64,000 nucleotides of DNA from Amphibalanus amphitrite (GCF_019059575.1 NW_024881593.1:1-64000); one strand, 5' to 3'; positions 40,401-46,517 are shown, counted from the first letter of the stretch. Made by a program: numbers and translations. The notes: a model not told the origin generated them from the letters alone.

Positions 40401-43168
40401 TCCTTTGATGAACGACGCATCTCTATACGGCCGACCCCAACTGTATGAGTCCGCGAACGACAGTCTGATCAACCTGGTGTCTCTGTTTAATTCGACGACT
40501 ATTCACAACATTAAAAGGTCAACCTGTTTTGGCGGCTTGTTTGGAGCATTTCGCATATTTGACCCCTACGGACTTTCGAAGTGTATCATTTGCTGTAAAC
40601 GTGAACTTAAACTATGTTTTATTGGAAATTAAAAGACTAGTGCCCACTTTTTGTTTATATCTTGCATATCTGACCCTTCGTGTCATTCCTCAGTCACAGT
40701 GCACGCCGCTTCGGTTACTGGACTTTCTCGGACGAACGAGTCTAAATATTGCACGGGCATATACAGATGCTAAGGATGGGACATTGCGCCGGGCGATACA
40801 GGCTGGCAAATTTACGAGCTATTGTGGCGGTCTCTGAGAGGCTATCTGGACCGGCCGGCCGGCGCGGCATCTGCCCGAGACGCGACGGAATTCATGGTTT
40901 GTGGGCTCGGTGACCGGAACGAATCGCTAAACTCGCTGTCACTGCTGCTGAGGAGGGGCATGAATCATCGGCCGCACTTACTGGACGCGGACAACGGTAG
41001 CGACTGGCGGTCGGCCTTGTACCCGTAAATATTGTATAAGTTTAATACTTGAATTATATAAGCTTTCGTGGTATTTAGGAAGCAGACTTCACCATACATC
41101 ATGTATGTGTAATGAGTAATTGGAGGACCTTTGCGTTTGACTTGCCACGACGTGAAGTGCATTTCAGTTAATAATATAGGTGATATATGCTTTATATGTA
41201 TATGCCTTATATATTTGTATATTTATATATTTATTTATTTTATATACTTTATATACTAGGGGACATATACTAATATATACTTTTGGGTCTCAGGTCATGC
41301 TCGATAACCCAATCGCAGTGCTTATTCATATCCCCTTTTTTTCATTCCCCTTAGCCAATCGCAGTGCATATTCATATCCCCTTCTCCGAATTCTGTGACG
41401 ATTGGTTGGCTGGTTGGCCGGCCGGACTAGAGGTGGCTCTGTCAGCCGGAAGGGAGACCTTTCTACTGCGTTGCGCTCTGGAGGCCGCCGTCGGGCCGAG
41501 AGTTGAATGGGAGAGGGTGGCGCCAGCATCCATCGATCCGTCCTCGGCCCGGCGGCAGCGCAGCCCCAAACCCGACCCCGGCCCGGCCCCGGCGGCAGCG
41601 GCCGGGCACAGCCAGCCTCGGTGCCGGCAGCAGCACAGCCAGAGACAGCCCCGGTCCCGAATAAACAGTCCTCAGGCCTGTCTCTGGGGGCGTCAGACCT
41701 GGACTCGGCAACACAGCCCCAAACATTGCCCCAGCAGTAGCATAGCCCGCCCCTAAGCAATCCCGGCCCCGGCCTCGATGGTACAGCCCCCTGACAGCTC
41801 CCAACTGCCGCGGTAGCACAGCCCCTCAGACCCAGCCCCGTCGGCACAGCCCCAGACTCGGTCCGGCTGAGCGAAGCCGAAACCACGCCGTCTCTGACGC
41901 CGCTGCAGTCAACACGGCATGTTTAGATTGGCCTGCGGAGTGGCCTATGGTGATCCGAGAGTCGCTAGGCCACCTGACATTCGGCGGCGCCGCCGGTGCC
42001 ACCCGGTTTGATGTGTTTGACGTTTTCCCTGACGGCTCTCAACGATCGGGCATTGGGCTCGGGTGATGAGTGGGCTATTTGGGAGTGTGCTCGCGTAACG
42101 AGCGGACATTCGGAAACGATGGGTTGCTGATTACGGCATTGTTGAAGGGAGGACTGTAAATTGCTGTCCATCACCCATATATTTCATAACTTTTTTAACT
42201 TATTTGCTTTTTTTCCTCTGGTTTTCATCTATCATCCGGGTAGGCATTTTTAATGAATTGAGCTTCCTAGTTGTTCTTGTCTTGCCACATCTCAACCAAT
42301 GCTGTCCTCAGGGGATCCATGGGGGCCCAGGCTGTCCGCCTTTGCTACTGTTGGTTTTAGACTGTCTTGGCTATGCTATTCTTTTGTGAGCAAGTATGAT
42401 GTCCGAGGTGTATATTGGCCAGTCCAATAACAGGATTACCAAAGCTTACCAAAAGGATTGCACCTTATCCAGCGATTGAATGCGCTCGGCGCTCGGGCTG
42501 GATTCTGCTAGCTGAGCGCCCACGAGCCCATGTTTGGTGGGCTGTAGGCTGGACGGCCGACCATGTCGTGCACTGTTTACTGTCTCGGTATGATCTCAGT
42601 TCACGGACGTGCCCGGCGGCATGGTCTGACGCTAGCTGCGCACGGCTCGTGCTGTTGCCAAAGCAGCACGGGCCGGTGGTGCCACTGGTGCTGACTGACC
42701 TCATCTGGTCCGCGCTGGCAAAACCTCCCGATCTCGCCGTTTTCCACACACACCGCCCTAGCGCATGCCTCTCCTCCTGACCATTCTGCCCGTAGCAATA
42801 GGACTCGACGAGTTCATCTCGCCCACACAAGCACCACAGCGCCCGCTCTGTCTGTGATGCTCACATGATGACGACACTTGCAGCTCCCAGACACCCTCTA
42901 CCTCCTTGACTCGCTCTGTTTTACACCTCCTTCCAGCACGAGGAGACGGTTCCCCGCAGTCTGACCCTCTGTCTGTCTCCAGGGCCTGCTGCGGGAGCTG
43001 ATTCGCAACTGCGACAGCCAGCTCAAGTCGGATCTGACGGCCGAGGCGGCCGCCTACGAGCACCGACTCAACCTCGGCTCCAAACACATCTACCACCTGG
43101 AGGCGTTCGTCGCAAAGTTCATGGCGCGCTACAAACGCTTCCTCGACGAGAACATGATGGATATGTAA
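1326..43168 (+). CDS. RFC3: Replication factor C subunit 3 (seven exons)
   Basis: This is a clamp-loader small subunit: the RFC pentamer opens PCNA and loads it onto primer-template DNA in the nucleus. Exons are 1326-1412, 2231-2368, 2640-2805, 3141-3340, 3991-4109, 22221-22389 and 42983-43168. All have GT/AG borders and phases that join exactly into 354 aa; animal RFC3 is about 355 aa. The start [10 protein letters not shown] is the family N-terminus. Visible motifs are Walker [10 protein letters not shown] (residues 42-50), a Walker B-like VIVTEADRL (about 132-140), sensor 1 around ILVANSSS, and the clamp-loader SRC motif (177-179) in [10 protein letters not shown]. The C-terminal collar helix region ends in DENMMDM. 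Intron 2 has a weak donor (GTGCGG). Introns 5 and 6 are about 18.1 and 20.6 kb and full of transposons, and intron 5 hosts a same-strand TRPA gene. An AATAAA at 44845 is a possible but distant polyA signal. Confidence 0.95.
2231..2368 (+). CDS. RFC3: RFC3 exon 2 (Walker A)
   Basis: Encodes 46 residues including the ATP-binding P-loop GPSGAGKKT. It is preceded by the acceptor CTCCGCGCAG. The donor is the non-consensus GTGCGG, but joining here restores the expected RIEHQ...TPSK continuity of the family. Confidence 0.92.
2640..2805 (+). CDS. RFC3: RFC3 exon 3
   Basis: Encodes TPSKRKIEI to SQRDFK, including the [18 protein letters not shown] block that is strongly conserved in RFC3. It ends in phase 1 before GTACTC. 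Confidence 0.92.
3141..3340 (+). CDS. RFC3: RFC3 exon 4 (Walker B, sensor 1, SRC)
   Basis: Runs from the split Val codon to DVLH, with the Walker B-like, sensor 1 and SRC motifs. The acceptor is CTCCCTCAG and the donor is GTGAGT. Confidence 0.93.
3991..4109 (+). CDS. RFC3: RFC3 exon 5
   Basis: Encodes [20 protein letters not shown] through CRVQ and two bases of the next Gln codon. The donor at 4110 is GTGAGT. The next exon is 18.1 kb away. Confidence 0.92.
4770..5123 (+). mobile_element. tRNA-derived SINE
   Basis: The head resembles a tRNA: a perfect Pol III A box TAGCTCAGTTGG (4782-4793) and a B-box-like GGTTCGAAGCG (4849-4859). The A-to-B distance is about 20 nt longer than in a normal tRNA and the anticodon stem does not pair, so this is not a functional tRNA. 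An unrelated body and an A-rich tail (about 5115-5124) follow. The element is flanked by a perfect 7-bp target duplication, ATGAGTT (4763-4769 and 5124-5130). Confidence 0.75.
5131..7135. other. RFC3 intron 5, no gene seen
   Basis: No coding exon was recognised. There is a T-run at about 5850-5862 and a patch of GTGCA/TGCAC repeats at 6180-6240. The rest looks like ordinary intronic sequence. Confidence 0.5.
8020..9953. mobile_element. 1.9-kb foldback (palindromic) element
   Basis: The two termini are inverted copies beginning GGGGCGTTCCACGACAAATC and are flanked by a 4-bp duplication AGAA (8016-8019, 9954-9957). The element is almost wholly palindromic around a CACGTG centre near 9153. The left arm carries two tandem copies of a 321-bp unit (8516-8836, 8837-9157); the right arm carries one. 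Arms include many AGGTCA/TGACCT motifs, TGACGTCA and CACGTGAC. A similar short frame occurs in both arms but has no coding support. Confidence 0.75.
8516..9157 (+). repeat. Two tandem 321-bp units inside the foldback arm
   Basis: Both units begin CGAGCGGGAGCGACAG and end just after a GTCACGTGAC. They differ at only a few positions. A third copy lies in inverse orientation at about 9154-9470. Confidence 0.8.
10320..11440. promoter_or_regulatory. CpG island, presumed promoter of the TRPA gene
   Basis: About 1.1 kb of very GC- and CpG-rich sequence lies ahead of the TRPA-family gene, with inverted CACGTGATC motifs near 11000-11045. Long open frames occur on both strands, which is expected at this base composition and not evidence of coding. 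It probably holds the transcription start and a non-coding first exon. Confidence 0.6.
11444..11449 (+). other. Candidate 5'UTR exon end with start of a uORF
   Basis: ATGAAG is followed directly by a strong donor GTATGT (11450). If spliced to the acceptor ending at 13751 (TTCTCTTCGCAG), it reads Met-Lys-Val-Val-stop. That stop lies 8 nt before the main start codon. The frame matching the channel ORF has a stop at 11407-11409 and no ATG after it in this exon, so this exon would be non-coding for the channel. Confidence 0.4.
11450..13751 (+). other. Putative intron 1 of the TRPA gene
   Basis: A strong donor at 11450 and a pyrimidine-rich acceptor at 13751 bound this stretch. No coding region or transposon ends were recognised in it. 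Other acceptors (for example after TTTCCAG at about 11509) could give alternative 5'UTR exons. Confidence 0.4.
13769..16915 (+). CDS. TRPA-family ankyrin-repeat cation channel (pyrexia-like)
   Basis: A single uninterrupted 1048-codon frame encodes a plasma-membrane cation channel of the TRPA group, whose members act in thermal, chemical or mechanical sensing. A hydrophilic N-terminus is followed by about nine ankyrin repeats (residues about 140-450; for example [41 protein letters not shown]). Six hydrophobic segments follow: S1 about 539-560, S2 636-655, S3 675-692, S4 700-720, S5 735-760 and S6 800-830. A pore loop [13 protein letters not shown] lies between S5 and S6. The long S1-S2 loop is cysteine-rich. 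The C-terminal tail is charged, with a helical stretch near 965-1000. ATG 13769 is chosen because an acceptor ends at 13751 and the frame upstream is intronic. It lies inside RFC3 intron 5 on the same strand. Assignment to pyrexia rather than another TRPA branch is tentative. Confidence 0.88.
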   Translation: MPMSLRLPRQKVDQEIATPRSLEEGDHLRLGHTRHNATFRLRKLLRNPDQQHEKSEQEFSAASTGSADFELQELQDLLQEQPSSSSRRQDRFRSLWKAQDLENSLKQMLRVAGCSLRILEAVKEEDNERMLALCTGDELTLVEEEVALLSGCLFGRPKLVKKLLKKGVSAAAADTDGRSALHLAAFSGNLETVHCLVKHGANVNAWDAAQSTTPLICAAAVSSPEIVSFLIASGADVNAGLDPSDETALHYAVRANSYACAELLLKAGAKTSGAGARSETPLHVAADYGFDKCLGLLLQHGAKVDLVCGTACKTALHLAAEDGSVGCARLLHDHGARLDLTTNRGQTALHLAAKSQSAELVELLLSWGADINARDSDLRTPLHCCIGKQCRSLDVIKVLVNHGALINEGDTAGYTPLHVAAINQFSSCVELLMDHGGDVTLRNKGGISCLQLIKHRTPSVLANLPDRFSRAILFYERDGVLNNKFAELKINFKPLMSQAKGECHFLKALIDIDQKHLLKHPLCESFLHMKWMKVRKFLFANVMYYLLFCVLLSVYVLGTCQDNCYNIGRGLELKLCNSSQEADPRRIRLLFRQCVKKDHSLILNCDAAQTGTVSFPDACRCIHSSFQRLSVDSPFFYTNLWYVLLLFNLTMAAKEIFQLAQDPPQYFRNPENLAEWALMLFLVLIGTPVLDYIDTWQKHLGALSVIICWFELMMLVGRLPRLGLYIHMFSKVLRDFFQFLLAYASLVIGFAVAFAVLFPHYPPVGNPLRSFLKVLVMMTGEIEFADMFYPEENDGSILNPTASLVFTAFLFVMTIILMNLLVGLAVSDIQGLQRTAKLGRLVRLTEQMSHIEFTLFSKVMTRLLPEKVFACIAEMALVSPSSYRYTLVLRPNDPNDTRLTRDIMNSACRVAKKHAEKESHKMSGKQRQISSLSYDVDLFQSVVEEQTDGDSDKESAVRDMKLKTLEAKIEVAQSALGTLLLEVRAIAQGLNKLSESHGLPPVRVPRATVVRASRSLDVEARDGRDDAPVNGDAVGRGPTTPSTSLDED
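17292..17297 (+). terminator. PolyA signal AATAAA of the TRPA gene
   Basis: AATAAA lies 377 bp after the channel stop codon, with a TG/T-rich stretch shortly downstream (about 17308-17322). This implies a 3'UTR of about 400 nt. RFC3 transcripts must read through this signal in intron 5. Confidence 0.6.
17338..17570. repeat. MITE with GGGCC termini
   Basis: The left end GGGCCTAATCTTACCAATGC and the right end GGTAAGATTGGGCCC are inverted repeats about 233 bp apart. Its right part contains a perfect 40-bp palindrome (17521-17560). It has no coding capacity and begins about 40 bp after the TRPA polyA signal. Confidence 0.7.
17571..18289. other. RFC3 intron 5, no gene seen
   Basis: No coding exon or clear repeat ends were recognised. 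The sequence includes an A-run at about 17840-17850. Confidence 0.45.
18290..18581. repeat. Degenerate minisatellite-like sequence, left part
   Basis: Motifs resembling CTCAGAAGCC, TTTAGGG and GTGTGGGC recur irregularly every 30-45 bp. The same style resumes at 19775 after the TTAA element, so that element appears to have inserted into this repeat. Confidence 0.35.
18586..19770. mobile_element. TTAA-flanked G/C-hairpin element 1
   Basis: It is flanked by TTAA (18582-18585, 19771-19774). The left end CCCGCGCCCCACTGGGG is the inverse of the right end CCCCAGTGGGGCGCGGG. Each end has a hairpin made of a G-run, a 10-nt spacer (CTATTCATAG left, CTATAAATAG right) and a C-run. The 1.2-kb body has no convincing ORF and carries AGGTCA/TGACCT arrays, TGACGTCA and CACGTGAC. 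TTAA targets and CCC ends are hallmarks of piggyBac-type transposition; membership is inferred. Confidence 0.75.
19775..20110. repeat. Degenerate minisatellite-like sequence, right part
   Basis: Irregular units such as GGCCCTCAGAGGGACACGTG, GTGGCCCTTCAGAGG and GGGACTCTCAGAGGCCGG recur at about 35-50 bp. This continues the style seen left of the TTAA element. Confidence 0.4.
20111..21074. other. RFC3 intron 5, no gene seen
   Basis: No coding exon recognised. There is a patch of repeated CGACTC/GAGTC words at 20310-20460 and a GGGGGGGCAAGC/GCTTGCCCCCCC palindrome at about 20500-20525, possibly a decayed repeat. Confidence 0.4.
21079..22031. mobile_element. TTAA-flanked G/C-hairpin element 2
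   Basis: Flanked by TTAA (21075-21078, 22032-22035), with ends CCCTCGCCC and GGGCGAGGG. The subterminal hairpin spacers are TTGGTGCGA (left) and TTGCACCAA (right), inverse to each other at 8 of 9 positions, next to long G- and C-runs. The 0.95-kb body has TGACCTGACC arrays and TGACGTCA motifs. No transposase is present. Confidence 0.75.
22221..22389 (+). CDS. RFC3: RFC3 exon 6
   Basis: Completes the Gln codon split from exon 5. It encodes [20 protein letters not shown] through CIPPDVIFK, matching the RFC3 collar region. The donor is GTCAGT. The preceding acceptor tract is embedded in TGACC-type repeats (about 22095-22213). Confidence 0.92.
22390..22993. other. Start of RFC3 intron 6
   Basis: No exon or repeat end was recognised. 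The 22770-22990 part is GC-richer, without convincing coding features. Confidence 0.4.
22994..24983. mobile_element. GGGCC-ended MITE, host of TTAA element 3
   Basis: The left end GGGCCTCGTTTCATAAAA (22994) is the exact inverse of TTTTATGAAACGAGGCCC (to 24983). The internal sequence has words such as TTACGGC and TTCATAA. After removing the nested 23080-24286 insertion it is about 780 bp. It has no coding capacity. Confidence 0.75.
23080..24286. mobile_element. G/C-hairpin element 3 (ATAA-flanked)
   Basis: Ends CCCGCGCCCTGGTGGGG and CCCCACCAGGGCGCGGG are perfect inverses, flanked by ATAA on both sides (23076-23079, 24287-24290), a variant of TTAA. Hairpin spacers CTATTTTTTG and CAAAAAATAG are exact inverses between G- and C-runs. 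The body is homologous to element 7 (shared GAACCGCTGCGCCGATCGTC) and has TGACCT arrays near 23755-23945. Confidence 0.78.
24984..27000. other. RFC3 intron 6, no gene seen
   Basis: There is a G-run at about 25541-25555 and moderately GC-rich stretches at 25330-25800 and 26470-26720, without coding support. Confidence 0.4.
27002..27070 (+). repeat. Minisatellite with CTATGCCCTATATAA units
   Basis: The words CTATGCCCTATA and GAACTATATCTATGCCC repeat three to four times with small changes. It is a short tandem repeat. Confidence 0.6.
27316..27412 (+). repeat. Tandem repeat of GGCAGCCATGAGCGGCGCGAA units
   Basis: About four units of 21-30 bp based on GGCAGCYATGAGCGGCGCGA lie in a GC-rich stretch. 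Confidence 0.6.
27413..28630. other. RFC3 intron 6, no gene seen
   Basis: The 27490-28060 part is GC-rich with open frames on both strands but no recognisable domain. The rest is ordinary intronic sequence. Confidence 0.4.
28780..32127. mobile_element. 3.3-kb TIR element with captured gene fragment
   Basis: The terminal inverted repeats match perfectly for 46 bp, starting CAGTCCCACGCACAAGGGGG. They are flanked by a 4-bp duplication ATCT (28776-28779, 32128-32131). Subterminal regions hold repeated GCTCAA-N4-6-TTGAGC hairpins (28804-28838, 29018-29032, 29068-29081, 29099-29114, 29132-29147, 32018-32034, 32079-32103). The interior includes a GC-rich gene-like stretch (29850-30420). No transposase was recognised, so it looks non-autonomous. 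Confidence 0.72.
29850..30420 (-). pseudogene. Frameshifted fragment of an unidentified gene
   Basis: Read on the minus strand, this GC-rich island has protein-like pieces in different frames: [12 protein letters not shown] (near 30321-30356), then [20 protein letters not shown] (near 30230-30285), then [20 protein letters not shown] (near 30155-30215), then a cysteine-containing stretch towards 29900. A possible acceptor (TTTCTTTTTCTGGCAG) precedes the first piece near 30409. Frame changes and stops show it is broken. The heptad-like, Cys-rich character suggests a secreted or matrix protein, but I do not recognise the family. It sits inside the 28780-32127 element. Confidence 0.4.
32269..33190. 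mobile_element. TTAA-flanked G/C-hairpin element 4
   Basis: Flanked by TTAA (32265-32268, 33191-33194), with ends CCCGCGAGTTGCTGGGG and CCCCAGCAACCGCCGGG. Hairpin spacers CGTTAAACG and CGTTTAACG are exact inverses between G- and C-runs. The 0.92-kb body has TGACCT words near 32826-33018 and a TGACGTCA-like site. No ORF supports a transposase. Confidence 0.75.
33195..33708 (-). mobile_element. E-box-rich repeat, copy A
   Basis: Shares most of its sequence, in inverse orientation, with 52617-53280: the AACCAGTATAACGCC end, GAGCGAGCGAGAGGGTGAG, repeated GCACGTGC/CACGTGCAC words and the CTCATACTCAGAAATTTCC end. Several perfect CACGTG palindromes are present. It abuts the right TTAA of element 4, so it probably inserted there. 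Confidence 0.65.
33709..34028. repeat. Palindromic repeat words right of the E-box element
   Basis: Contains inverted words such as GGTATGCTTGGATAGTGGATA with GGTATCC/GGATACC, repeats of CTTCTCCGAAGGTTCAG/GACTTCTCCGAGGGTTCAG, and ATCCTTCACCAAT, which mirrors 28670-28760. Confidence 0.4.
34029..35646. other. RFC3 intron 6, no gene seen
   Basis: No coding exon or repeat end was recognised. Short open frames at 34172-34570 and 34826-35086 have no recognisable motif. Confidence 0.4.
35650..37690 (-). mobile_element. Degenerate Tc1/mariner-type element
   Basis: The left end GGTGTCCCACAAGTTTCTTT (35651) is an imperfect inverse of AAAGAAACTTATGGACACCC (to about 37689). Minus-strand fragments look like a Tc1/mariner transposase: an HTH piece [20 protein letters not shown] near 37425-37545, and a piece NPIKNPW near 35912-35935 resembling the conserved NPIENxW region of the DDE domain. 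The coding region is split by stops, frame changes and a hAT-type MITE at 36472-37162, so it is dead. Confidence 0.65.
36472..37162. mobile_element. hAT-type MITE
   Basis: A 691-bp element with ends CAGGGTTGGCATTTTTGCC and TTTTTGCCACCCCCTGCCAACCCTG (an imperfect inverse). A perfect 8-bp target duplication GTGCGGTT (36464-36471, 37163-37170) is the length typical of hAT transposition. Internal words TTTAAACCGG and GGCAAAAAC repeat in both halves. It is inserted in the mariner-type element. Confidence 0.85.
37691..39839. other. RFC3 intron 6, no gene seen
   Basis: A GC-rich patch at 39080-39390 has a C-run near 39360-39376. No recognisable coding exon or transposon ends. Confidence 0.4.
39840..40175. 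repeat. Possible decayed repeat (GGATCC/CCGCCCC words)
   Basis: The words CCAGGGGATCC near the left side and GGATCCGCCCCTATG near 40158-40172 resemble inverted ends of hAT-like repeats. GCCGCCCCTGATAGGTGG also occurs inside. No target duplication was found; weak call. Confidence 0.2.
40176..41182. other. RFC3 intron 6, no gene seen
   Basis: Moderately GC-balanced sequence with short open frames that lack any recognised domain or splice-supported structure. Confidence 0.4.
41183..41281. repeat. TA-rich low-complexity stretch
   Basis: Runs of TATAT, TTTATAT and ATATACT words over about 100 bp. Confidence 0.7.
41309..41412. promoter_or_regulatory. Duplicated CCAAT-containing motif
   Basis: CCAATCGCAGTGC followed by ATTCATATCCCC occurs twice, 45 bp apart (41309 and 41354), then an inverse CCAAT (GATTGGTTGG) near 41400. 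It sits at the edge of a GC-rich region. It could be a CCAAT-box promoter, but no gene was found beside it. Confidence 0.3.
41413..41930. other. GC-rich region with CAGCCCC repeats
   Basis: Imperfect repeats of ACAGCCCC and CCCCGGC keep long frames open on both strands (to 186 codons). The predicted proteins are low-complexity Gly/Ala/Pro/Arg and not convincing. It may be a CpG-rich promoter region or simple repeat. Confidence 0.4.
41931..42982. other. End of RFC3 intron 6
   Basis: No further exon recognised. The last 20 bases are the pyrimidine-rich acceptor CCTCTGTCTGTCTCCAG. Confidence 0.4.
42983..43168 (+). CDS. RFC3: RFC3 exon 7 (last)
   Basis: Encodes [15 protein letters not shown] through [20 protein letters not shown] to DENMMDM and TAA (43166-43168). 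This matches the C-terminal helix bundle of RFC3. Confidence 0.94.
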   Translation, partial: GLLRELIRNCDSQLKSDLTAEAAAYEHRLNLGSKHIYHLEAFVAKFMARYKRFLDENMMDM

Positions 43169-43305
43169 GGTGAAGTGAATGAGGAATGGGGGGAGGGGGT
43201 GCGGGCTGTAGCGCTAGAGACGCTTCCTCGATGAGAACATGAGGGACATGCAAGCTGAAGTGATTGACGGGGGATTGTAGCGCTAGAGGCGATTTCTCGA
43301 CTGAA
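43136..43305 (+). repeat. Tandem duplication of the RFC3 exon end
   Basis: The 85-bp unit starting CGCTTCCTCGACGAGAACAT (43136), which spans the stop codon, is repeated at 43221. A third, partial copy starts near 43289 (CGATTTCTCGACTGAA). Copies share the GTAGCGCTAGAG word. The second copy would read RFLDENMRDM but lies after the stop, in the 3'UTR. Confidence 0.75.
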
Positions 43306-46100
43306 GGAGAGTGGGAAAAGTGGACTGAAGGATGACACGGATGTCCATGAGCAGATGCTGGACGATGCTGGATGTGGGTTGATAACGACCGCGTGGTCGT
43401 ATCCTGTTGGCGCGAGACCAGCACCAGTTTTTGGTGCGATGCCCTCTGAAAATGGATGCTCACTGGTGAATACACGATGTTTTGTTTTGTAGGTGTGCAT
43501 TTATTTTGGGTTTCATCCAGTGTTAAAGGTTTATGTTGGCAAGCGAGAATGCCTGCTCACCAAGCTGGGATTCAATTCGAATTACAAGCCGCATACATTG
43601 ACGAACCTGTTAGTGCAGTGGCCCGAAAAAGATAGTAAATATAAGGAATGGCGCAGCGTCCAAAGGTTCAGCAGCATGAATAATTCAATATCTGAAGTTT
43701 CAGGGCCGCTCGTTTTCCTTCATGAGAAGCCCATGTGAGTGAATCCCATTCCGTAGGCATCGCAAACAAAGTATTTTATCCAGATTCAACTGTTGAGTAT
43801 CGGGATATGTAACAGCATTACGAGCACTTCGCGTGATAGAGCATGGAGATATTTGTTGCTTTCAGAAGAATGTTGTATGCGGAGACACGGCAGGATGAGC
43901 TTCCGTGATGTTGGGTTGGCAGATACTCCGCCACGCCTGCTGGGCCCGCAGCATAATACTAGCTTATTTTTTGTGCCAGGATTGATGCCAGGGAGTCGTG
44001 AAAAATTTACCTATTTAATAGCAAGTGAGGCGGCTAAAGGGGTGCTGTCAGTGTGGTAGCAACTAGTGATCGCTGATGATAGGGAACATTGCTGTGTCCC
44101 GCCGTGGAACAGCTCCCCATCGACCGGGCTAAGGCGGGAACCGCGACTAAATTGGTAATGGTCCTGCAATCCCGGCCGCAATTGAGCGCCAGATAAGAAG
44201 TTAGCAATGCAGACCCATGAAAGTGACGTTATGAAATATGCATAAGTTTTGCAACAATGATGGCCATCAATGCCGCGTATAGTTTCCTTTGAGGGAAATG
44301 CTTGCCTTATATGGGAAGAGTATCATTCTAGTCGCTAATGCCACGTAGTCTTTTACTCTCTTCAAGACGAGACATAATGTACATACAAAATGAAAAGCCA
44401 TCGAAATTTCATCGAAATTAAATTTGGGTGTGTATTTTGGTATCGCCCCGGCTGTATTTCGAGTCTACAGCCTCGCGACTATGTAGACTGTGGGTCTCGG
44501 CTGGGGCGATGTCCATCAGGACACTATTGATTTTCCTCTGTTGGCGGGCCACTGAGAGTGCAGTCTGGGTGACGGGTGAGCGTGGCCCGCCCCCGAGTGG
44601 CATCACCGACTCAAAAACTATCGGGGTGAAGTCAGACTGAGCGGTGGTCGATACTTCAGCGCAGACTGCGAAGGCGCGCAGAACCAGTCATGTGGGCGAC
44701 GACTGCGAGGACAGTGACGACTCAGAGCGGGGCGCCCGCCAGCGATGGCACAGGGTAAAGTCACGTATGGGCACGCCGGCGCCTTCCTGCGCATTATTGA
44801 CTACTGCATGTGCTTCGGGTGCAGTTTAGGCCGTGGAATTATGAAATAAACTCAAAATTGAGGTGACTGCATCTATGTCTGAATGGGCAGAGGTGAAAAT
44901 AGAGCGAAGACGTTTAGTTTTAATTTGACCAGTTGAATCACATTGACTAGCCAGGATTTCATTGGCCACGTGGATTGTCCGATCAATTTGATTCCACGAT
45001 TTACATAAGTGTTCTACAGTTGTTACGCCATATGCTTTGCACTGCTTGAGGCAATTAACGTTTACTATTAACCTTCACCATCCTTTTTGATAAACCCCAA
45101 TTATCAGCACACATTTATTCATGTGTTAGAAATAATGTGTTCAAGCATTAAAAAATACAGCAACATCGGCATAGTAGCATTGCTGCTTTTCACGTAAGCG
45201 AATGTAGAATGATATACCTACTCGTGCTTATAATCGCGCATAAAATGCTTATGCTCAATCTTTTCAGTCACTACCTCTACCTACTTTGAATGGGTTTAAA
45301 CATGGTGGGCAATTTCTCACGTTTTATCTATGTTCTTTCACTGCCGCAAGCACTAATCTCGTGCTCGTATTTCATATGACTGTCAAGAGCATCTCTTCAG
45401 CACTATCGCACATTGCTGCTGTTTTTAATAGCTGCTTATTTTTGGTTATACACAGCAGTACCGCTAAATGCCATTCCCTGGGCGTCTTTCTTTCATAATG
45501 CACTCTTTGACAATGTTTGATTAGTCTCGAATTCACGTCTGATTCAGCCTTCTCTTCTTCTTCACTGGAGCCGAGTCCATCGATGAGTCAGTGACTGCTG
45601 TGCTCTCGATCGTCGGATTTTCGTATTTCTCGATAGTCACACATATGCTATAGGTAGCTATCATGAATCTGGGCTGCTGCCTTCGACGTTGCGGTGATTC
45701 AGAGAGGATCTTCCAGTTTTCCAGTACGATACGGTCACTTCACTCAGTTTGATCTGACGAGAGCTGGTAGTCGTGGCGAGAGCCTCTCTGCGTTACAGTG
45801 CCCTCCGCTGATACCGCCTTCCTAGCTACTCTTGCGGTGTCGCTCCTTCGCTGACACATCTTTTGCGTGGCGTGGCACGCTACGCTGTCCTATCTTTTCG
45901 AGCTCCGGACAACGACATACAAAGCAGCCGCTCACAGCTACAGTACAGAAGCTCATCACTTGTCGTCCATCGTCATCAAGACTGATCCTTCCATTATCGC
46001 GGCTCATCATTCTTCTTCCTCGCCTATTACTTCCACTCACGTCTCACCTCTCATCACTTTCCTCCGCGACATGTCACACAGGCTGACGGGTCACTCACAG
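43306..46100. other. RFC3 3' region and intergenic sequence
   Basis: AATAAA at 44845-44850 is a candidate distal polyA signal for RFC3. No other gene was recognised. Confidence 0.4.
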
Positions 46101-46517
46101 TCACCAATTCTGACGTCCGGCCGCCAGGGCCGCGGCCAGGGGTGCCATCAGCAGCCAGGCTGCGCCTGCCGCCGACGGAGCCCCGTTACAGAGGTCCGTC
46201 AGACAGGTGCACCGGCCGTCCTCACAGCGCTCCTTTTTGCGCAGAGACACGAAACAGGTGCGCAGCTTGTCCGTCTTAATGCAGGCGTTGCTCATCGCGG
46301 GGCAGTCCATGATGAAGCGCGTTTGCGGCCGATGCGGCTTGAAGTTGTCGCAAAGAGGTAGGGACTTCAGCACCAGTCGGGTTGCCAAGCTCTGTTGGCT
46401 GGTGTCGAGCGGCGCACACGCGTAGCAGCGCAGTGCTTTGGCCGGCGAGGGGCCGCAGCCCAGCACCACCACCAGCACTGGCACCAGCAGCGGCAGCAGG
46501 GACGGCGTGTGCGCCAT
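46101..46517 (-). CDS. Ly6/uPAR-type secreted or GPI-anchored protein 1
   Basis: A 138-residue single-exon protein. Starting at the Met at 46517, a hydrophobic signal peptide (LLPLLVPVLVVVLG) precedes the mature start LRCYAC. Ten cysteines follow in the three-finger (LU) pattern, ending CTCLTDLCNG. The C-terminus APSAAGAAWLLMAPLAAALA is hydrophobic, fitting a GPI signal. LU proteins are extracellular and often modulate receptors or channels or help build septate junctions; the specific role is unknown. It is the most divergent member of the cluster: it lacks the shared SERGWPSAVLLL tail and ends GRQNW. The upstream in-frame extension to 46655 lies in GC-rich promoter-like sequence and is not favoured. 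Confidence 0.82.
   Translation of the reverse strand: MAHTPSLLPLLVPVLVVVLGCGPSPAKALRCYACAPLDTSQQSLATRLVLKSLPLCDNFKPHRPQTRFIMDCPAMSNACIKTDKLRTCFVSLRKKERCEDGRCTCLTDLCNGAPSAAGAAWLLMAPLAAALAAGRQNW

Noticed and set aside
41326..41886. 186-codon minus frame and overlapping plus frames
   Set aside because: They arise from CAGCCCC-type repeats; low-complexity products, no start context and no domain.
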